The translations under genes were made by a program, and so were the position numbers. A model generated the notes under the pieces. It was not told the DNA's origin. It saw only the letters and a program-made list of their open reading frames with translations, and made no database searches. This document shows positions 51,901 through 54,929 of a DNA stretch of 64,000 nucleotides, piece by piece (the first letter of the stretch is position 1; each line of letters opens with the position of its first letter). Source of the stretch: Cladopsammia gracilis (Eukaryota > Cnidaria > Anthozoa > Scleractinia > Dendrophylliidae); the NCBI GenBank assembly GCA_022457155.1, contig JAJGOT010000211.1, positions 865,501 through 929,500 on the forward strand, written 5' to 3'.

Positions 51901-54680
51901 TTGTCGGAAAGTTTTCCGAAGGTCATATGAACATTTCCGATCATTTTCGAAGATTTCCGAAGACTACCGAAGATTTCCAAGGAGAAATCCGAAAATGTTT
52001 CGACTATAAACCAAGGACGGAATAAAGTGTTGACAGGCCAAACACGACTCATAAGCTTGTGATATAAATGTAAAGCGTGACGTCATAGTTTTGATCTGAC
52101 GAGTATTTTCCCTAGGGAATTTTCCCTTTTGTAAGAGATTAGGGGAGGATCTTTGCAAATTTCTCTTAGCAGTGGTTGACTTTGAATTAAATGACATTTG
52201 CTCATGAGGATATTCTTAAGATTTGAATAGGCACCGCCGGGTAGTACGTTGTAATGAAAGGTAGAATTTTTTTCCGCGCTTTATCTTTTAGTTGTAGGGC
52301 TGACTTCCTTTCACTAAATTTGACTTCAGATGTAATTCTTTCAACGGTATTGTGAGGGTAGCATCTAGCTCTGAGACGTAATTTGAATTTGCGGAAGAAT
52401 TAGTTCTTAGAAGTCTTAATGCATCACCTTTTATGAATCCTTTTCTGACCCCTGGCGGATGACAGGAAGAGAATTCGGAGTACTGGAAAGTCTCTGTCGG
52501 TTTAATGTGTTGTGCGGATATCGAGGATTGCTTCTTTGTTCAATGTCTCACCTTTGAAGACAGTTGTATCCAGAAAGTTTATTTCATTGTGTGAATTTTC
52601 AGCGTGAATTTTATTGTAGGGTGGTGTCTGTTTGCTGTGTTAATGAATTCTTCTATAATCTCCTTTATCGACATTCCACAATGAGAATATGCCGTTAATG
52701 TATCTTTTCAACTCAAATGGTTTTGTATTGCTAAGTCCAATTATTTCAGTTTCAACCGTCGACATGTTTGCAAAGGCAACAGCCATCTTTTTGCCATCGC
52801 AGTTCCGTGAGTTTGGAGAGTATGAATAAAAGTGTTGACAAGCCAAACACGACTCATAAACTCGTGATAATATGGATCGTGACCTAATAGTTTTAATCTA
52901 ACGAGTATATCACCTTTTGTAAGAGATAAGGGGAGGATCTTTGTAAATTTCTCTTAGCAGTGGTTGAATTTGAATAAAATGCTGTTTGCGCATCGTTATA
53001 AAAGGTAACACAAATGGTGCTTGTGCTCGTCGCTAATTTATAAAACCATTTTAGTCCAGCCTTAGGATAGGGCTACCCCAAGTACGCGCCTGAGAGATTT
53101 TTCCTTTTAGATCATAACTAATCTTAGGAATAAGTCTCTAGCTGTGATACTGACAGGAGGCATTTACGAGATTGGTCCCAGGTTTCCCAGAATACATGTA
53201 CTGTTGCGCATGGGTAGAAAAAAGAGACCACTGTCCCTTTGAGCACAGGCTCAAAGTTCAGGCGATTGAGTGATTTTATTAGCGATTTCCGCAGAGCAGA
53301 AAAGTATTTAAAATGCTACAAGACTATGGGTTTTTTTTTTACGAAAACCCTCCAAACACTTAACAGTATTTTCTCCGGAAACAGTAAAATATTGGCCAAT
53401 TTAGCATTAAGCACTAAAAATTATGGGTAATGATTAAATAGCTCCTGCAATTAAGTATGTTATCCCTGCATCATTACTCATGCGCGTAGCGGCATGAGTT
53501 ATAAAATGGCCTCCGTTTTTCTTTTTTTCCTTTTTTTTTGGTGTTCCGATTTTGCATGCAAATTTATGCACGCATATTTTAAATTGTGCTCTTCCGGTTC
53601 ACAGCTTTGCCATTTACACTTCCTGTTTAGTGACTTCCGGCTACTCCCACTTCCGGTAAAACAGCGTTATTGAAGTATCACGACAGCATCTCCTACAACC
53701 CTACTTACTTAACTAATGTTCACGTTTGGTATATATAAGACGTAGAAGAATCACTGGCTTCATTGTGGTACAGCCTTCATTGTGGTACAGCCTTCATTTA
53801 CAATACAATATAGTAATAGGAACGATGCCTGAATGAAAGGAGTAACTCTTCTTCATGTCGGACATCTTCTTATCGTGTTTCGAATATATCATGAAACTTT
53901 CTTACGCATGCGCATGAGTATAGGCTGCTTGGAGCCTCTTGTTTGTATGAATTTTATTCTGTTACTTATATTTTAATGTAATGTACTTTAAACAAATCCT
54001 TTGTATTGTGTTGATTAGTGCTTTGTATTTTGTGGTGAAACCCCATTGAGACCCTCGATGAATTATTTAGTTGGTAAAGTTTGAACAAGAATCTATTGTT
54101 AGTTTAATCCAGCAGAATGACTTTGAAGGGTAATATTGTATCTGCTACCAATTTTCAATCTGTTCGGATGCCTTTGCTGATAATTCACCGGCCAAGAGTA
54201 TTAAGAACAAAATCTTTTTCTCATAAAAGTTAGCTCAAGCATTTTTTTAGGGAGCTATTTATACTTCCCCAAAATTTTGAACTGGTCATTCTGAGAAACA
54301 AACATAGCATTTCTCATCCTCTTAAAACAACAACACCAATTTAAATTTTTAGTTTAAAAACGTTAACTTTTCTTCTCATTGTAATCGCAAAATTTAAGGG
54401 GGGTATTGGCATCCCAAACACTATTCGGTGAAGCAATTTGTTGGGTGACCCTAAATCCTATGATGTTTTAATCGGCTCTAAATTTTTTTTCTGTGTTTAG
54501 ACCCTGGAGCAATCAACAAAGCTTGCAGATTCTAACTTTGAGAAACTTAAGCGGGAATCAGAAAGACTCGAAGAGTTAACACAAACTCCTTGTTCCTGGT
54601 GGATATGGATCATGTTGATTTTAGTCTGTGTTGTGTTTATGTGGATGATCATATTTATTAGACTTTTCCCAAAGAAATAA
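12862..54680 (+). CDS. USE1: USE1 Qc-SNARE (vesicle transport protein), seven coding exons
   Basis: USE1 is a tail-anchored Qc-SNARE that acts with syntaxin 18 and Sec22 in Golgi-to-ER retrograde fusion. Coding exons are 12862-12972, 13106-13155, 21567-21645, 27365-27539, 28183-28216, 28841-29006 and 54501-54680. All junctions are GT-AG and the phases chain without a break, giving about 264 residues (human USE1 is about 259). Recognition rests on the N-terminal '[11 protein letters not shown]' and 'WRLEKYVSTLQ', the '[11 protein letters not shown]' block, 'EMRSELLG' in the middle, the SNARE helix beginning '[14 protein letters not shown]', and the C-terminal membrane anchor (about residues 238-260, [17 protein letters not shown]) followed by a few lumenal residues. 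The coding sequence is intact although introns hold a 19-kb Maverick, a Rep/transposase element and two minisatellites. AATAAA-type signals follow the stop (54677 onward and 54704). Confidence 0.93.
13106..13155 (+). CDS. USE1: USE1 exon 2 (50 bp)
   Basis: Acceptor TTGTAG, donor GTAAGT. It encodes [16 protein letters not shown] and ends in phase 2. The next coding exon lies 8.4 kb downstream because intron 2 contains two MITEs and the Rep/transposase element. Confidence 0.9.
13215..13869. mobile_element. MITE with dense ATCGAT motifs, about 655 bp
   Basis: The left end cccggcgtaactaatcgat and right end atcgattagttacgccggg are exact inverses. The flanks also pair partly (gcttat / cttat). Inward from both ends the sequence is crowded with ATCGAT and TATCGATTTTTATC-type motifs, over a dozen in total, in both orientations. 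It lies in USE1 intron 2. The long open frame at 13563-13859 within it is an ATCGAT-driven artefact. Confidence 0.8.
13955..14221 (+). repeat. left terminal direct repeat of the Rep/transposase element
   Basis: Begins caacaatcttggacaaaa and ends ttttgtctaagattgtag, so the unit has its own imperfect inverted ends of about 28 bp. In the middle a C-run (ccccctcccccc) and a G-run flank a stem, aatgttgttc / gaacaacatt. An inner stem, tgttgg / caaca, lies within the loop. It differs from the right copy only in the G-run length and a few bases. Confidence 0.85.
14315..15890 (+). pseudogene. Rep-like protein: HUH nickase + SF3 helicase, broken
   Basis: Reps of this class nick an origin and unwind DNA for rolling-circle-type replication. 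The N-terminal frame (from the Met at 14315) shows a first strand motif YLVTYSQAD, an HUH motif in [10 protein letters not shown], and after an in-frame TAA (14798-14800) the tyrosine motif [12 protein letters not shown]. The order and spacing are those of CRESS-type nickases. A basic, Ser/Asp-rich linker follows (RSKRKKKRL, probably a nuclear signal). The SF3 part has Walker A '[14 protein letters not shown]' (Ala in place of the usual Gly before Lys-Thr), a Walker B region 'AECIFLNDF', and motif C '[12 protein letters not shown]'. A frameshift near 15550 separates Walker A from B. With one stop and one frameshift the gene is inactive as read. It converges with the transposase gene. Confidence 0.75.
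15955..16080. terminator. paired AACGAATAACA repeats between convergent genes
   Basis: Two direct copies of AACGAATAACACC (about 15963-16000) face two inverted copies (TGTTATTCGTTGTTATTCGTT, about 16048-16070). A block, cacattttaa / ttaaaatgtg, is shared between the arms. Position between converging genes suggests a bidirectional 3' end. Alternatively these are iteron-like Rep-binding sites. The sequence alone does not decide. Confidence 0.4.
16341..17465 (-). CDS. Tc1/mariner-like DD34E transposase, intact 374 residues
   Basis: The protein would cut and join element ends in the nucleus. The N-terminus has a helix-turn-helix (about 36-56, [18 protein letters not shown]), a GGRPRK hook (about 71-76) and a second HTH-like region typical of Tc1 DNA-binding domains. 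The catalytic core shows Asp in [10 protein letters not shown] (about 169), Asp in FIQDNASNQ (about 273), and Glu in [11 protein letters not shown] (about 308), with 34 residues between the last two, the DD34E spacing of the Tc1/IS630 group. The length (374) is somewhat above the usual 340-350. The start Met at 17465 is the first in frame. It is uninterrupted while its partner Rep is broken, so it may be younger, under selection, or the only gene still needed for movement. Confidence 0.85.
   Translation of the reverse strand: MQCFDQMCEKNMVFSAAIEPKRRAYIAFLARDKAFKTEDIVKKCHVSRATVYRIRNESFLSEGQKRRCCFGGRPRKLCPRDERKLLRSLAVLRKQEGQFSSKRLMKQAGVPENKVSDRTVCRFLNRKGYFYLQARKKGLMSARDLRKRVLFAKDMKKKYSGDVWKEKVAFFLDGVSFYYKTNPADQARAPKGRVWRKRSEGLKQGCTAKGSKEGSGGRVLRLMVAISYGKGVIQCSEHEGLDGASFAQFLEENLDAMFIKAGKNGSRLFIQDNASNQNSGLVRRVLCRKRAKQLFIPARSPDVNAVENFFNLIKMELRKQALKLNITHETYEQFATRVITTMYNFPADIIDKIIDTMSGRMEAIIKSKGERTKY
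17641..17908 (+). repeat. right terminal direct repeat of the Rep/transposase element
   Basis: The same orientation and nearly the same sequence as 13955-14221. It begins ctacaatcttggac, has a longer G-run, and ends gtctaagattgaag. The high identity of the two copies implies one duplication or integration event, or recent gene conversion. Confidence 0.85.
18095..18296. mobile_element. MULE-like MITE, 202 bp, 10-bp target duplication
   Basis: Long inverted arms (cggtcagtgtaaaacgcag / ctgcgttttacactgaccg) contain repeated 'gggtaaaatgcagactg' units. The exact 10-bp direct repeat ATTCATTAAG lies at 18085-18094 and 18297-18306. Target duplications of 9-10 bp point to Mutator-like elements. The loop between the arms carries 'accctaaccctaaccct', a telomere-type repeat. 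Confidence 0.8.
18307..18942. other. USE1 intron 2, no gene seen
   Basis: Contains a C-run at about 18338-18360 and several overlapping open frames on both strands at 18620-18870 with no recognisable domain. Confidence 0.4.
18943..19017. repeat. short foldback hairpin
   Basis: caaattttattttcctttgtt at the left pairs with aacaaaggaaaataaaatttg at the right around a 30-base loop. Probably a minimal MITE. Confidence 0.65.
19378..20735. repeat. dispersed repeat family D, copy 1
   Basis: Shares a long stretch of similarity with 29206-29800 (phrases such as 'ataggctgagcttaacggcg', 'aatgaatgaacaaacacata', 'ttattcaaatctccataag') and with 38076-38460 ('cactatagcggcttctgagt'). Copy 1 is interrupted at about 19563-19970 by unrelated GC-richer sequence with tcgctcgct phrases. 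No coding capacity was found. The element type is unknown. Confidence 0.65.
21270..21498. mobile_element. MITE with ggttgttcaaaaggtggata ends
   Basis: The ends ggttgttcaaaaggtggata and tatccaccttttgaacaacc are inverse. The interior repeats 'aaaaccaattgtgttatcc' units twice. The flanks share AGGCC on both sides, a possible 5-bp target duplication. It is the parental family of the array at 5910-6320. Confidence 0.8.
21567..21645 (+). CDS. USE1: USE1 exon 3 (79 bp)
   Basis: Acceptor ATTCAG, donor GTAAGG. It encodes [19 protein letters not shown] and the following GLIETQKL, and ends in phase 0. The last bases and the donor are copied in every unit of the minisatellite that starts here. Confidence 0.92.
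21638..25400 (+). repeat. minisatellite, unit about 97 bp, roughly 38 copies, seeded at an exon-intron border
   Basis: The unit contains aaactggtaaggtagagatc, then tttacatctgagtcttag, ttggaggtgaaatttaagct and ggtctggtgt. Variants insert 'attataattagg' or drop a few bases. Blocks of six units recur with a higher-order period of about 586 bp (for example 21708 against 22293). The first unit overlaps the true exon 3 end, so each copy holds a donor-like CTG/GTAAGG. Copy number is from length divided by period. Confidence 0.9.
25600..27245. repeat. minisatellite, unit 59 bp, about 28 copies
   Basis: The unit runs cattgcttccaggattcaaa, cctgtgtacattggtgggag, gcactcaacccacatacgg. Because 59 is not a multiple of three and the unit lacks stops, all three forward frames stay open and produce spurious long proteins. 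A block of ten units repeats with a period of about 590 bp. On the reverse strand the unit contains GGTTTGAATCC, near a pol III box B, so it may derive from a tRNA-type SINE. Confidence 0.9.
27365..27539 (+). CDS. USE1: USE1 exon 4 (175 bp)
   Basis: Acceptor ATCATAG, donor GTGAGG, ends in phase 1. It encodes the linker, beginning [13 protein letters not shown] and ending EMRSELLGE, a conserved USE1 block just before the SNARE region. Confidence 0.92.
28183..28216 (+). CDS. USE1: USE1 exon 5 (34 bp)
   Basis: A very short exon, acceptor TTTCAG and donor GTGAAT. It encodes [11 protein letters not shown] and ends in phase 2. Its phase fits exons 4 and 6 exactly. Confidence 0.85.
28566..28799. 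mobile_element. foldback MITE in USE1 intron 5, 234 bp
   Basis: The left arm ttaaagtgcctatcaccc and right arm gggtgatagcactttaa extend to about 95 bp of near-perfect pairing, with 'aatcaactctac' and 'aaatatttcttgttttg' in the arms. There is a short loop and no coding capacity. Confidence 0.85.
28841..29006 (+). CDS. USE1: USE1 exon 6 (166 bp), first half of SNARE motif
   Basis: Acceptor follows a T9 tract and CAG; donor GTATGG. It encodes the SNARE heptad start ([20 protein letters not shown], then NIIKEDNK) and ends in phase 0. The following intron is 25.5 kb because of the Maverick insertion. Confidence 0.93.
29206..29800. repeat. dispersed repeat family D, copy 2
   Basis: Similar to 19378-20735 but without its GC-richer interruption. 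It lies just upstream of the Maverick in intron 6. Type unknown. Confidence 0.65.
29801..30219. other. USE1 intron 6, left flank of the Maverick, no gene
   Basis: AT-rich intronic sequence without exons or clear repeats. It ends at the TCTTAC target duplication. Confidence 0.5.
30220..30225. repeat. target-site duplication of Maverick, left (TCTTAC)
   Basis: TCTTAC here and at 49411-49416 directly flank the element ends (AGTAGT...ACTACT). A 6-bp duplication is diagnostic for integrase-mediated Maverick/Polinton insertion. Confidence 0.9.
30226..30763 (+). repeat. left terminal inverted repeat of Maverick
   Basis: Starts AGTAGTAAGAGGAG and matches the reverse of 48891-49410 to about 30763 (gatattctag). 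Within it, 30228-30327 and about 30480-30576 are inverse to one another, so the terminal repeat is itself a hairpin. Its loop is a degenerate 12-bp array (tcgttcgctcag / ctcactcctttg). Confidence 0.92.
30844..31290 (+). CDS. Maverick protein of unknown function, 148 residues
   Basis: An intact frame with AT-rich codon use, strongly charged and predicted mostly helical ('[17 protein letters not shown]', '[17 protein letters not shown]'). No motif or family was recognised. It is the first gene inside the left terminal repeat and is followed closely by two other plus-strand genes. Its 3' side carries 'ggctttttttatgctg', a phrase shared with other Maverick gene ends here. Confidence 0.6.
   Translation: MKANEKQNQIIIYGQNLLTKRFHAIDFLFEEVFERFKKFMEFGISEEKRNKRKGKLYQIIRNVNIELDELPVLNFDYDNSELYEEIDAIYEYVHFCVFRYSGKLYEFFILHEQDEGFDRYGNRCKKVVKIVEKLIERFHSKMKIFKDE
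31355..31658 (+). pseudogene. small Maverick gene, frameshifted
   Basis: Starts [18 protein letters not shown], then the frame breaks near 31418-31450. A second frame continues through '[17 protein letters not shown]' and '[18 protein letters not shown]' to the stop at 31656-31658. It is about 100 residues in total, helical and charged. No family recognised. It sits between the neighbouring genes with gaps of 25-65 bp, as expected for compact virus-like gene order. Confidence 0.5.
31684..32115 (+). pseudogene. Maverick zinc-ribbon protein, 3' end cut by an insertion
   Basis: The N-terminus [14 protein letters not shown] followed by [17 protein letters not shown] forms a Cys-rich ribbon (Cys about 5, 14, 37, 39, 42). 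The middle is basic to neutral, with '[17 protein letters not shown]'. Similar ribbons head the phospholipase-type genes of this element (34985-35310), so this is a paralogue. The frame runs past 32088, where a 614-bp element has inserted, so the last nine or so residues come from the insertion and the true C-terminus is lost. The function is unknown; a nucleic-acid-binding virion role is a guess. Confidence 0.6.
32088..32701. mobile_element. 614-bp non-autonomous element inside the Maverick
   Basis: The ends AACCCGTGAA and TTCACGGGTT are inverse. The right part ('acagctgatggaaggagtga', 'ttcattacgcatgcgcgta', 'ttcacgggttaaaaatgg') matches 60490-60629, and 'gctggattcacg' matches 59725. So it is a dispersed family. 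It carries a tRNA-like module on the minus strand and truncates the zinc-ribbon gene. Confidence 0.7.
32281..32355 (-). other. tRNA-like module (pol III boxes), probable SINE head
   Basis: The minus strand reads GTTGGTCGAGTGG (box A-like), then GGTTCGAATC (box B), and ends in a T-run after CGGGCCGA, as pol III genes do. The acceptor and T stems do not pair well, so it is not a functional tRNA. It is more likely a tRNA-derived SINE head. Confidence 0.55.
32776..33509 (+). pseudogene. Maverick acidic-tailed protein, one frameshift
   Basis: The first frame ([20 protein letters not shown], '[10 protein letters not shown]') is protein-like up to about residue 48. A shift near 32920 moves the gene into the frame beginning '[20 protein letters not shown]' and running to the stop at 33507. 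The C-terminus is strongly acidic ([16 protein letters not shown]), as in many viral single-strand DNA-binding proteins. Basic '[14 protein letters not shown]' lies mid-protein. Length about 244 residues. A role as a DNA-binding replication protein is inference from charge pattern and context only. Confidence 0.55.
33514..33582. terminator. hairpins at a convergent gene junction in the Maverick
   Basis: First agcccttttagggct followed by a T-run, shaped like an intrinsic terminator. Then the palindrome tttttaatact-tcaat-agtattaaaaa (33554-33582). The second stem recurs at the other convergent junction (42943-42970). Confidence 0.5.
33575..34978 (-). pseudogene. Maverick PLA2-like domain fused to chromodomain integrase
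   Basis: Reading right to left, the 200-residue frame (34978-34376) has a Pro/Gly-rich lead, then YMGPYNPL (calcium-loop-like) and [11 protein letters not shown] with the His-Asp pair of phospholipase A2 domains like that of parvovirus VP1. [13 protein letters not shown] basic stretch follows, then the integrase start with the first acid in IWAADLVEM. After a broken 130 bp, 34243-33785 supplies [12 protein letters not shown] (second Asp) and [10 protein letters not shown] (Glu), 31 residues apart, slightly short of the usual D-35-E. The last frame (33757-33575) ends in a chromodomain ([14 protein letters not shown]). A PLA2 plus integrase fusion in one reading direction is consistent with cnidarian Mavericks as I recall them. 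Confidence 0.8.
34979..35114 (-). pseudogene. zinc-ribbon N-terminus of the PLA2-integrase gene
   Basis: The minus strand starts MKSYCV (ATG near 35108-35110) and, across a single-base shift, continues [14 protein letters not shown] before running into the frame at 34978. The Cys pattern matches the ribbon at 31684. It therefore looks like the true N-terminus of the PLA2-integrase protein. Confidence 0.6.
35131..35310 (-). pseudogene. duplicate zinc-ribbon gene start, truncated
   Basis: The upstream copy of the tandem duplication. It starts at about 35303-35305 with MKSYCVKEK, is frameshifted, and stops soon after 'FWCTC'-type sequence. Not joined to any further domain. Confidence 0.6.
35326..35535 (+). 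CDS. small Maverick coiled protein, 69 residues
   Basis: An intact frame ([20 protein letters not shown] and on) with a heptad-like hydrophobic pattern and a basic C-terminus. It diverges from the zinc-ribbon gene across a shared AT-rich promoter-like spacer. It ends 30 bp before the Helentron-like insertion. Function unknown. Confidence 0.5.
   Translation: MKIKKMDNRVKFMENEIRNLNEMIECILDYLDITRVDEDRRVLKIIVIILKIKKKLKTLRGLIKGSISI
35833..37235 (-). mobile_element. 5'-truncated non-LTR retrotransposon (LINE) with GATA-type tail
   Basis: The 3' end is a short tetranucleotide tail (gatagatagata on the plus strand at 35833-35856) next to the RT frame. The 5' end breaks within the RT domain near 37170-37235, as expected for incomplete target-primed reverse transcription. 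Nested in the Helentron-like block. Confidence 0.8.
36001..37230 (-). CDS. LINE reverse transcriptase, Jockey/CR1-like, C-terminal 400 residues
   Basis: Open over 409 codons. RT motifs appear in order: [15 protein letters not shown] (motif A Asp), [20 protein letters not shown] (motif B), [11 protein letters not shown] (catalytic Asp-Asp) and [16 protein letters not shown] thumb/C-terminal region follows with '[19 protein letters not shown]' and the end '[12 protein letters not shown]'. The endonuclease domain and the first RT blocks are absent. The first 25 or so residues of the frame do not belong to RT. An intact frame in a truncated copy suggests recent insertion. Confidence 0.9.
   Translation of the reverse strand: MYFLSLPVNLGLPQKLLEIRAGEGVTALLEATDAWAYNIDRGKVNAVVFLDLKKAFDTVDHGLLLSKLSNYGIYGNAHRWFKSYLENRTQMCSINGSLSKSCLLSCGVPQGTILGPLLFLLYINDLPNCLLNCEPRMYADDTHLTYTSNNADDIQLYLNQDLENVYNWLKANKLTLNMTKTEFMLIGSRQRLSTLTDSPALAIKDLQVNRVTTTKSLGVTINDKLGWSDHIEKVTKKVASGIGAMKRIRHLVPQATLYLIYQALIQPHFDYCNIVWGNCGITLQNKLQKLQNRAASVLTYSNYDVDAGNLLELLGWKNLACQQQIQRATMVYRSLHGLAPNYLSSKFEKREISYNLRDSEDKLNVPLQRTNYYKNSFSYSGAMLWNSLSHNVRKAESLGQFKRLLKEEL
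37236..38075. other. interior of the Helentron-like block, no gene seen
   Basis: AT-rich sequence with a C-run near 37350. No coding region or clear repeat boundary. Confidence 0.4.
38076..38460. repeat. family-D-like segment, copy 3
   Basis: Shares 'cgaccgggttatttttcaat', 'cacaaattgatatcaacata' and 'cggcttctgagta' with the family D copies at 19.4-20.7 kb and 29.2-29.8 kb. Confidence 0.55.
38646..39235 (-). pseudogene. Maverick minus-strand protein, C-terminus cut by insertion
   Basis: Starts [14 protein letters not shown] with an acidic, disordered lead, then '[19 protein letters not shown]', '[20 protein letters not shown]' and finally '[20 protein letters not shown]' before the Helentron-like insertion at 38645. 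Gene order and the basic [10 protein letters not shown] patch suggest a minor virion protein, but I cannot assign a family. Its start overlaps the stop of the upstream gene by one base. On the other side of the insertion no continuation is found in frame. Confidence 0.6.
39235..39522 (-). CDS. Maverick coiled-coil protein, 95 residues
   Basis: An intact frame rich in Lys/Glu with heptad character ('[20 protein letters not shown]', '[20 protein letters not shown]'). It is followed directly by the gene at 39235 and diverges from the ATPase gene across about 75 bp containing 'ggattatatatttattt'. Function unknown. Confidence 0.6.
   Translation of the reverse strand: MNLENIKKYADLEYKGYEIAKAVTEVKNEVEDKGQVRDVVMSEYFKTLREPLKETLVEQQKKTDEKQDKIINQLKENQLALTSGLNQLAFDTGKI
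39598..40278 (+). pseudogene. Maverick packaging ATPase (A32/FtsK-HerA type), stop in P-loop
   Basis: This enzyme family pumps DNA into capsids. The frame starts [10 protein letters not shown] and has a Walker A region in which the middle position of the P-loop is a TGA stop (39697-39699) between 'LIAGQT' and 'CGKTNTLMH'. Then comes Walker B '[11 protein letters not shown]' (about residue 110), and the sensor-like '[19 protein letters not shown]' typical of the A32 group. Length 226 codons plus stop, normal for Maverick ATPases. It overlaps the next gene's frame at its 3' end. Confidence 0.85.
40245..42383 (+). pseudogene. fibre-like Maverick protein with repeated shaft motif, frameshifted
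   Basis: Three frames join end to end over about 710 codons, with shifts near 41160 (A-run) and 41540, and no ATG before 40506 in the first frame. The shaft repeats a motif of about 22 residues, for example '[20 protein letters not shown]' and '[16 protein letters not shown]', plus '[12 protein letters not shown]' and 'MGNNTIYN'. Such N-x-I...KDP...A-T-x-K-Y-V-D repeats form trimeric shafts in tail-fibre-type proteins. The C-terminal 260 residues ('[18 protein letters not shown]' onward) lack most repeats and may be a head domain. A host-attachment role is inference from architecture. Confidence 0.65.
42398..42547 (+). CDS. small Maverick protein, 49 residues
   Basis: Starts [19 protein letters not shown], 14 bp after the fibre stop, and its TGA overlaps the next ATG (ATGA, 42544-42547). 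Such start/stop overlap supports it as a real gene. Basic; function unknown. Confidence 0.5.
   Translation: MSIKRIKSLRNKKEQKDIFEFNHIASTLHPEKIQQIKDLYSFYHKNMDI
42544..42912 (+). CDS. small Maverick membrane protein, 122 residues
   Basis: An intact frame. A basic N-terminus is followed by two adjacent hydrophobic segments ('[19 protein letters not shown]' and '[16 protein letters not shown]', about residues 14-50), then an amphipathic, charged C-terminal half. It overlaps the 49-residue gene upstream by 4 bp. A membrane-active virion or lysis role is possible but not shown. Confidence 0.6.
   Translation: MKKVKVNTKKNNYIMNILSVLLASVGVITGGITLNPILLGVLTTAGILLKTFHEMKNYKGKLDMVKFGFTTYEKVLTNLRTAMRGGEFDYQKFISEMKLLDQEMNDLTPTSTKIETQYNKKI
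42943..42970. terminator. hairpin at convergent junction, matches 33554-33582
   Basis: aatttaatact-aaaaa-agtattaaaatt pairs over 11 bp with one bulge. The same tttaatact/agtattaaa stem lies at the other convergent junction of the Maverick. Just beside it, 'ttataaatttcagca' is the inverse of the phrase after the stop at 31290. Confidence 0.55.
42969..43473 (-). pseudogene. acidic Maverick protein, frameshifted
   Basis: Starts [18 protein letters not shown] and passes through shifts near 43350 and 43055, with protein-like '[20 protein letters not shown]' and '[12 protein letters not shown]' segments. About 165 residues. No family recognised. Confidence 0.5.
43482..44046 (-). pseudogene. zinc-binding protein, possible VLTF3-like late factor
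   Basis: Starts [19 protein letters not shown]. Two in-frame stops (after HQIC at about 43941 and after WERC at about 43830) and a frameshift near 43625 break it. Visible are a His/Cys cluster ([15 protein letters not shown]), a '[16 protein letters not shown]' segment, then helices to '[16 protein letters not shown]'. Poxvirus-type VLTF3 proteins show a similar order: paired Cys, then Y-x-R-x-x-HF, then a helical region. I regard this as a possible distant relative, from memory only. It follows PolB on the same strand. Confidence 0.4.
44187..47989 (-). pseudogene. Maverick protein-primed DNA polymerase B, broken
   Basis: Spans about 1,265 codons in at least six pieces. The N-terminal extension (47989-47453) is Lys-rich and ends in an in-frame TAG. 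47257-46979 has the '[19 protein letters not shown]' block common to this family. 46722-45637 holds the exonuclease: VAYADFECF (Exo I), [20 protein letters not shown] (zinc cluster), [11 protein letters not shown] (Exo II) and [14 protein letters not shown] (Exo III). 45502-45047 has [13 protein letters not shown] (motif A, Asp). 45050-44604 has [10 protein letters not shown] (motif B) and [12 protein letters not shown] (motif C). The C-terminus continues to [18 protein letters not shown] and a TAA at 44187-44189. Protein-primed polymerases start DNA synthesis from a terminal protein at the inverted repeats. Confidence 0.92.
48000..48344. other. spacer between PolB and last Maverick gene
   Basis: Contains repeated 'aaactttacgctaaacttt' units (about 48245-48310), a short degenerate direct repeat. 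No gene. Confidence 0.5.
48345..48748 (+). pseudogene. small Maverick coiled protein, one frameshift
   Basis: Starts [18 protein letters not shown], helical throughout, shifts frame near 48600, then continues '[17 protein letters not shown]' to a stop at 48746. About 134 residues. It lies alone next to the right terminal repeat. Function unknown. Confidence 0.5.
48891..49410 (-). repeat. right terminal inverted repeat of Maverick
   Basis: The reverse complement matches 30226-30763 and ends ...GACTACT. It again contains an internal palindrome (about 49072-49167 against 49307-49405) around an array of 'gtgagcgaaggagtgagcga' units. Confidence 0.92.
49411..49416. repeat. target-site duplication of Maverick, right (TCTTAC)
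   Basis: A perfect copy of 30220-30225. Confidence 0.9.
49417..50158. other. USE1 intron 6, no gene seen
   Basis: Intronic DNA right of the Maverick. A phrase 'gatgtatttttagtgcatat' occurs twice (about 49703 and 50013), showing a small dispersed duplication. Confidence 0.4.
50159..51167 (-). other. hydrophobic minus-strand frames, possible membrane-protein remnant
   Basis: Two frames (51167-50814 and 50389-50159) have long hydrophobic segments such as '[20 protein letters not shown]', '[20 protein letters not shown]' and '[20 protein letters not shown]'. They could be exons of a multi-pass receptor on the minus strand. No motif fixes the family and splice sites were not established. Confidence 0.25.
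51950..52850 (-). pseudogene. Penelope-like reverse transcriptase remnant
   Basis: Right to left: [17 protein letters not shown] and [18 protein letters not shown] correspond to the AxxFAN...ETEI...WKRYIDDxFSLW region of Penelope-like RT. The catalytic Asp pair has decayed to Asn-Gly. Further left, '[20 protein letters not shown]' and 'LRTNSS' match the conserved segment after RT. Many stops and shifts. The end segment around 52025-52200 recurs at 52835-52995 as a partial duplication. Confidence 0.65.
52025..52995. repeat. direct repeats of about 170 bp (52025-52200 and 52835-52995)
   Basis: Shared phrases include 'aagtgttgaca', 'ccaaacacgactcataa', 'ggggaggatctttg' and 'aaatttctcttagcagtggt'. 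They duplicate the 3' coding part of the Penelope-like element, which suggests the tandem, partly duplicated copies typical of that group. Confidence 0.7.
53000..53475. other. USE1 intron 6, no gene seen
   Basis: No exon or clear element between the Penelope remnant and the Helentron-like copy. Confidence 0.4.
53476..53941 (+). mobile_element. Helentron-like non-autonomous element, copy A, 466 bp
   Basis: The 5' end is actcatgcgcgtagcggcat then gagt, a hairpin. Near the 3' end gcgcatgagt is followed by a second hairpin aggctgcttggagcct and the terminal CTTG, with T residues on both flanks. It is close to the copy at 59233-59710 and to the ends of 35565-38645. Confidence 0.7.
54501..54680 (+). 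CDS. USE1: USE1 exon 7: second half of SNARE motif and membrane anchor
   Basis: Acceptor TGTTTAG. It encodes [20 protein letters not shown], a short linker, the hydrophobic anchor [20 protein letters not shown] and a basic end IRLFPKK before TAA. It joins exon 6 in phase 0 across the 25.5-kb intron. Confidence 0.94.
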   Translation, partial: TLEQSTKLADSNFEKLKRESERLEELTQTPCSWWIWIMLILVCVVFMWMIIFIRLFPKK

Positions 54681-54929
54681 ATTAAAATAATGAAAGCATT
54701 TAATAAATAATTGTTCATTAGATTTTAAAAATGCGTACACTGTAAATTGAAAATGTGAAAAATAAAAATATTTAATGTAATGCCTTATCATGGTTACAAT
54801 GTCAGCTTACTTTCAAATGCATGACAAATCCCAACTTTTCACCGAGATACGAATGAATGAATATCAAAAGAAATTTATTAATGATCTTAAAAAAGACATC
54901 TTTTATTGGATTGTTGTTCATTAACATTT
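54681..54929 (+). other. USE1 3' untranslated region and flank
   Basis: Several AATAAA hexamers occur within 90 bp of the stop (overlapping the stop at 54677, near 54704 and near 54760). Any of them could direct polyadenylation. Confidence 0.5.
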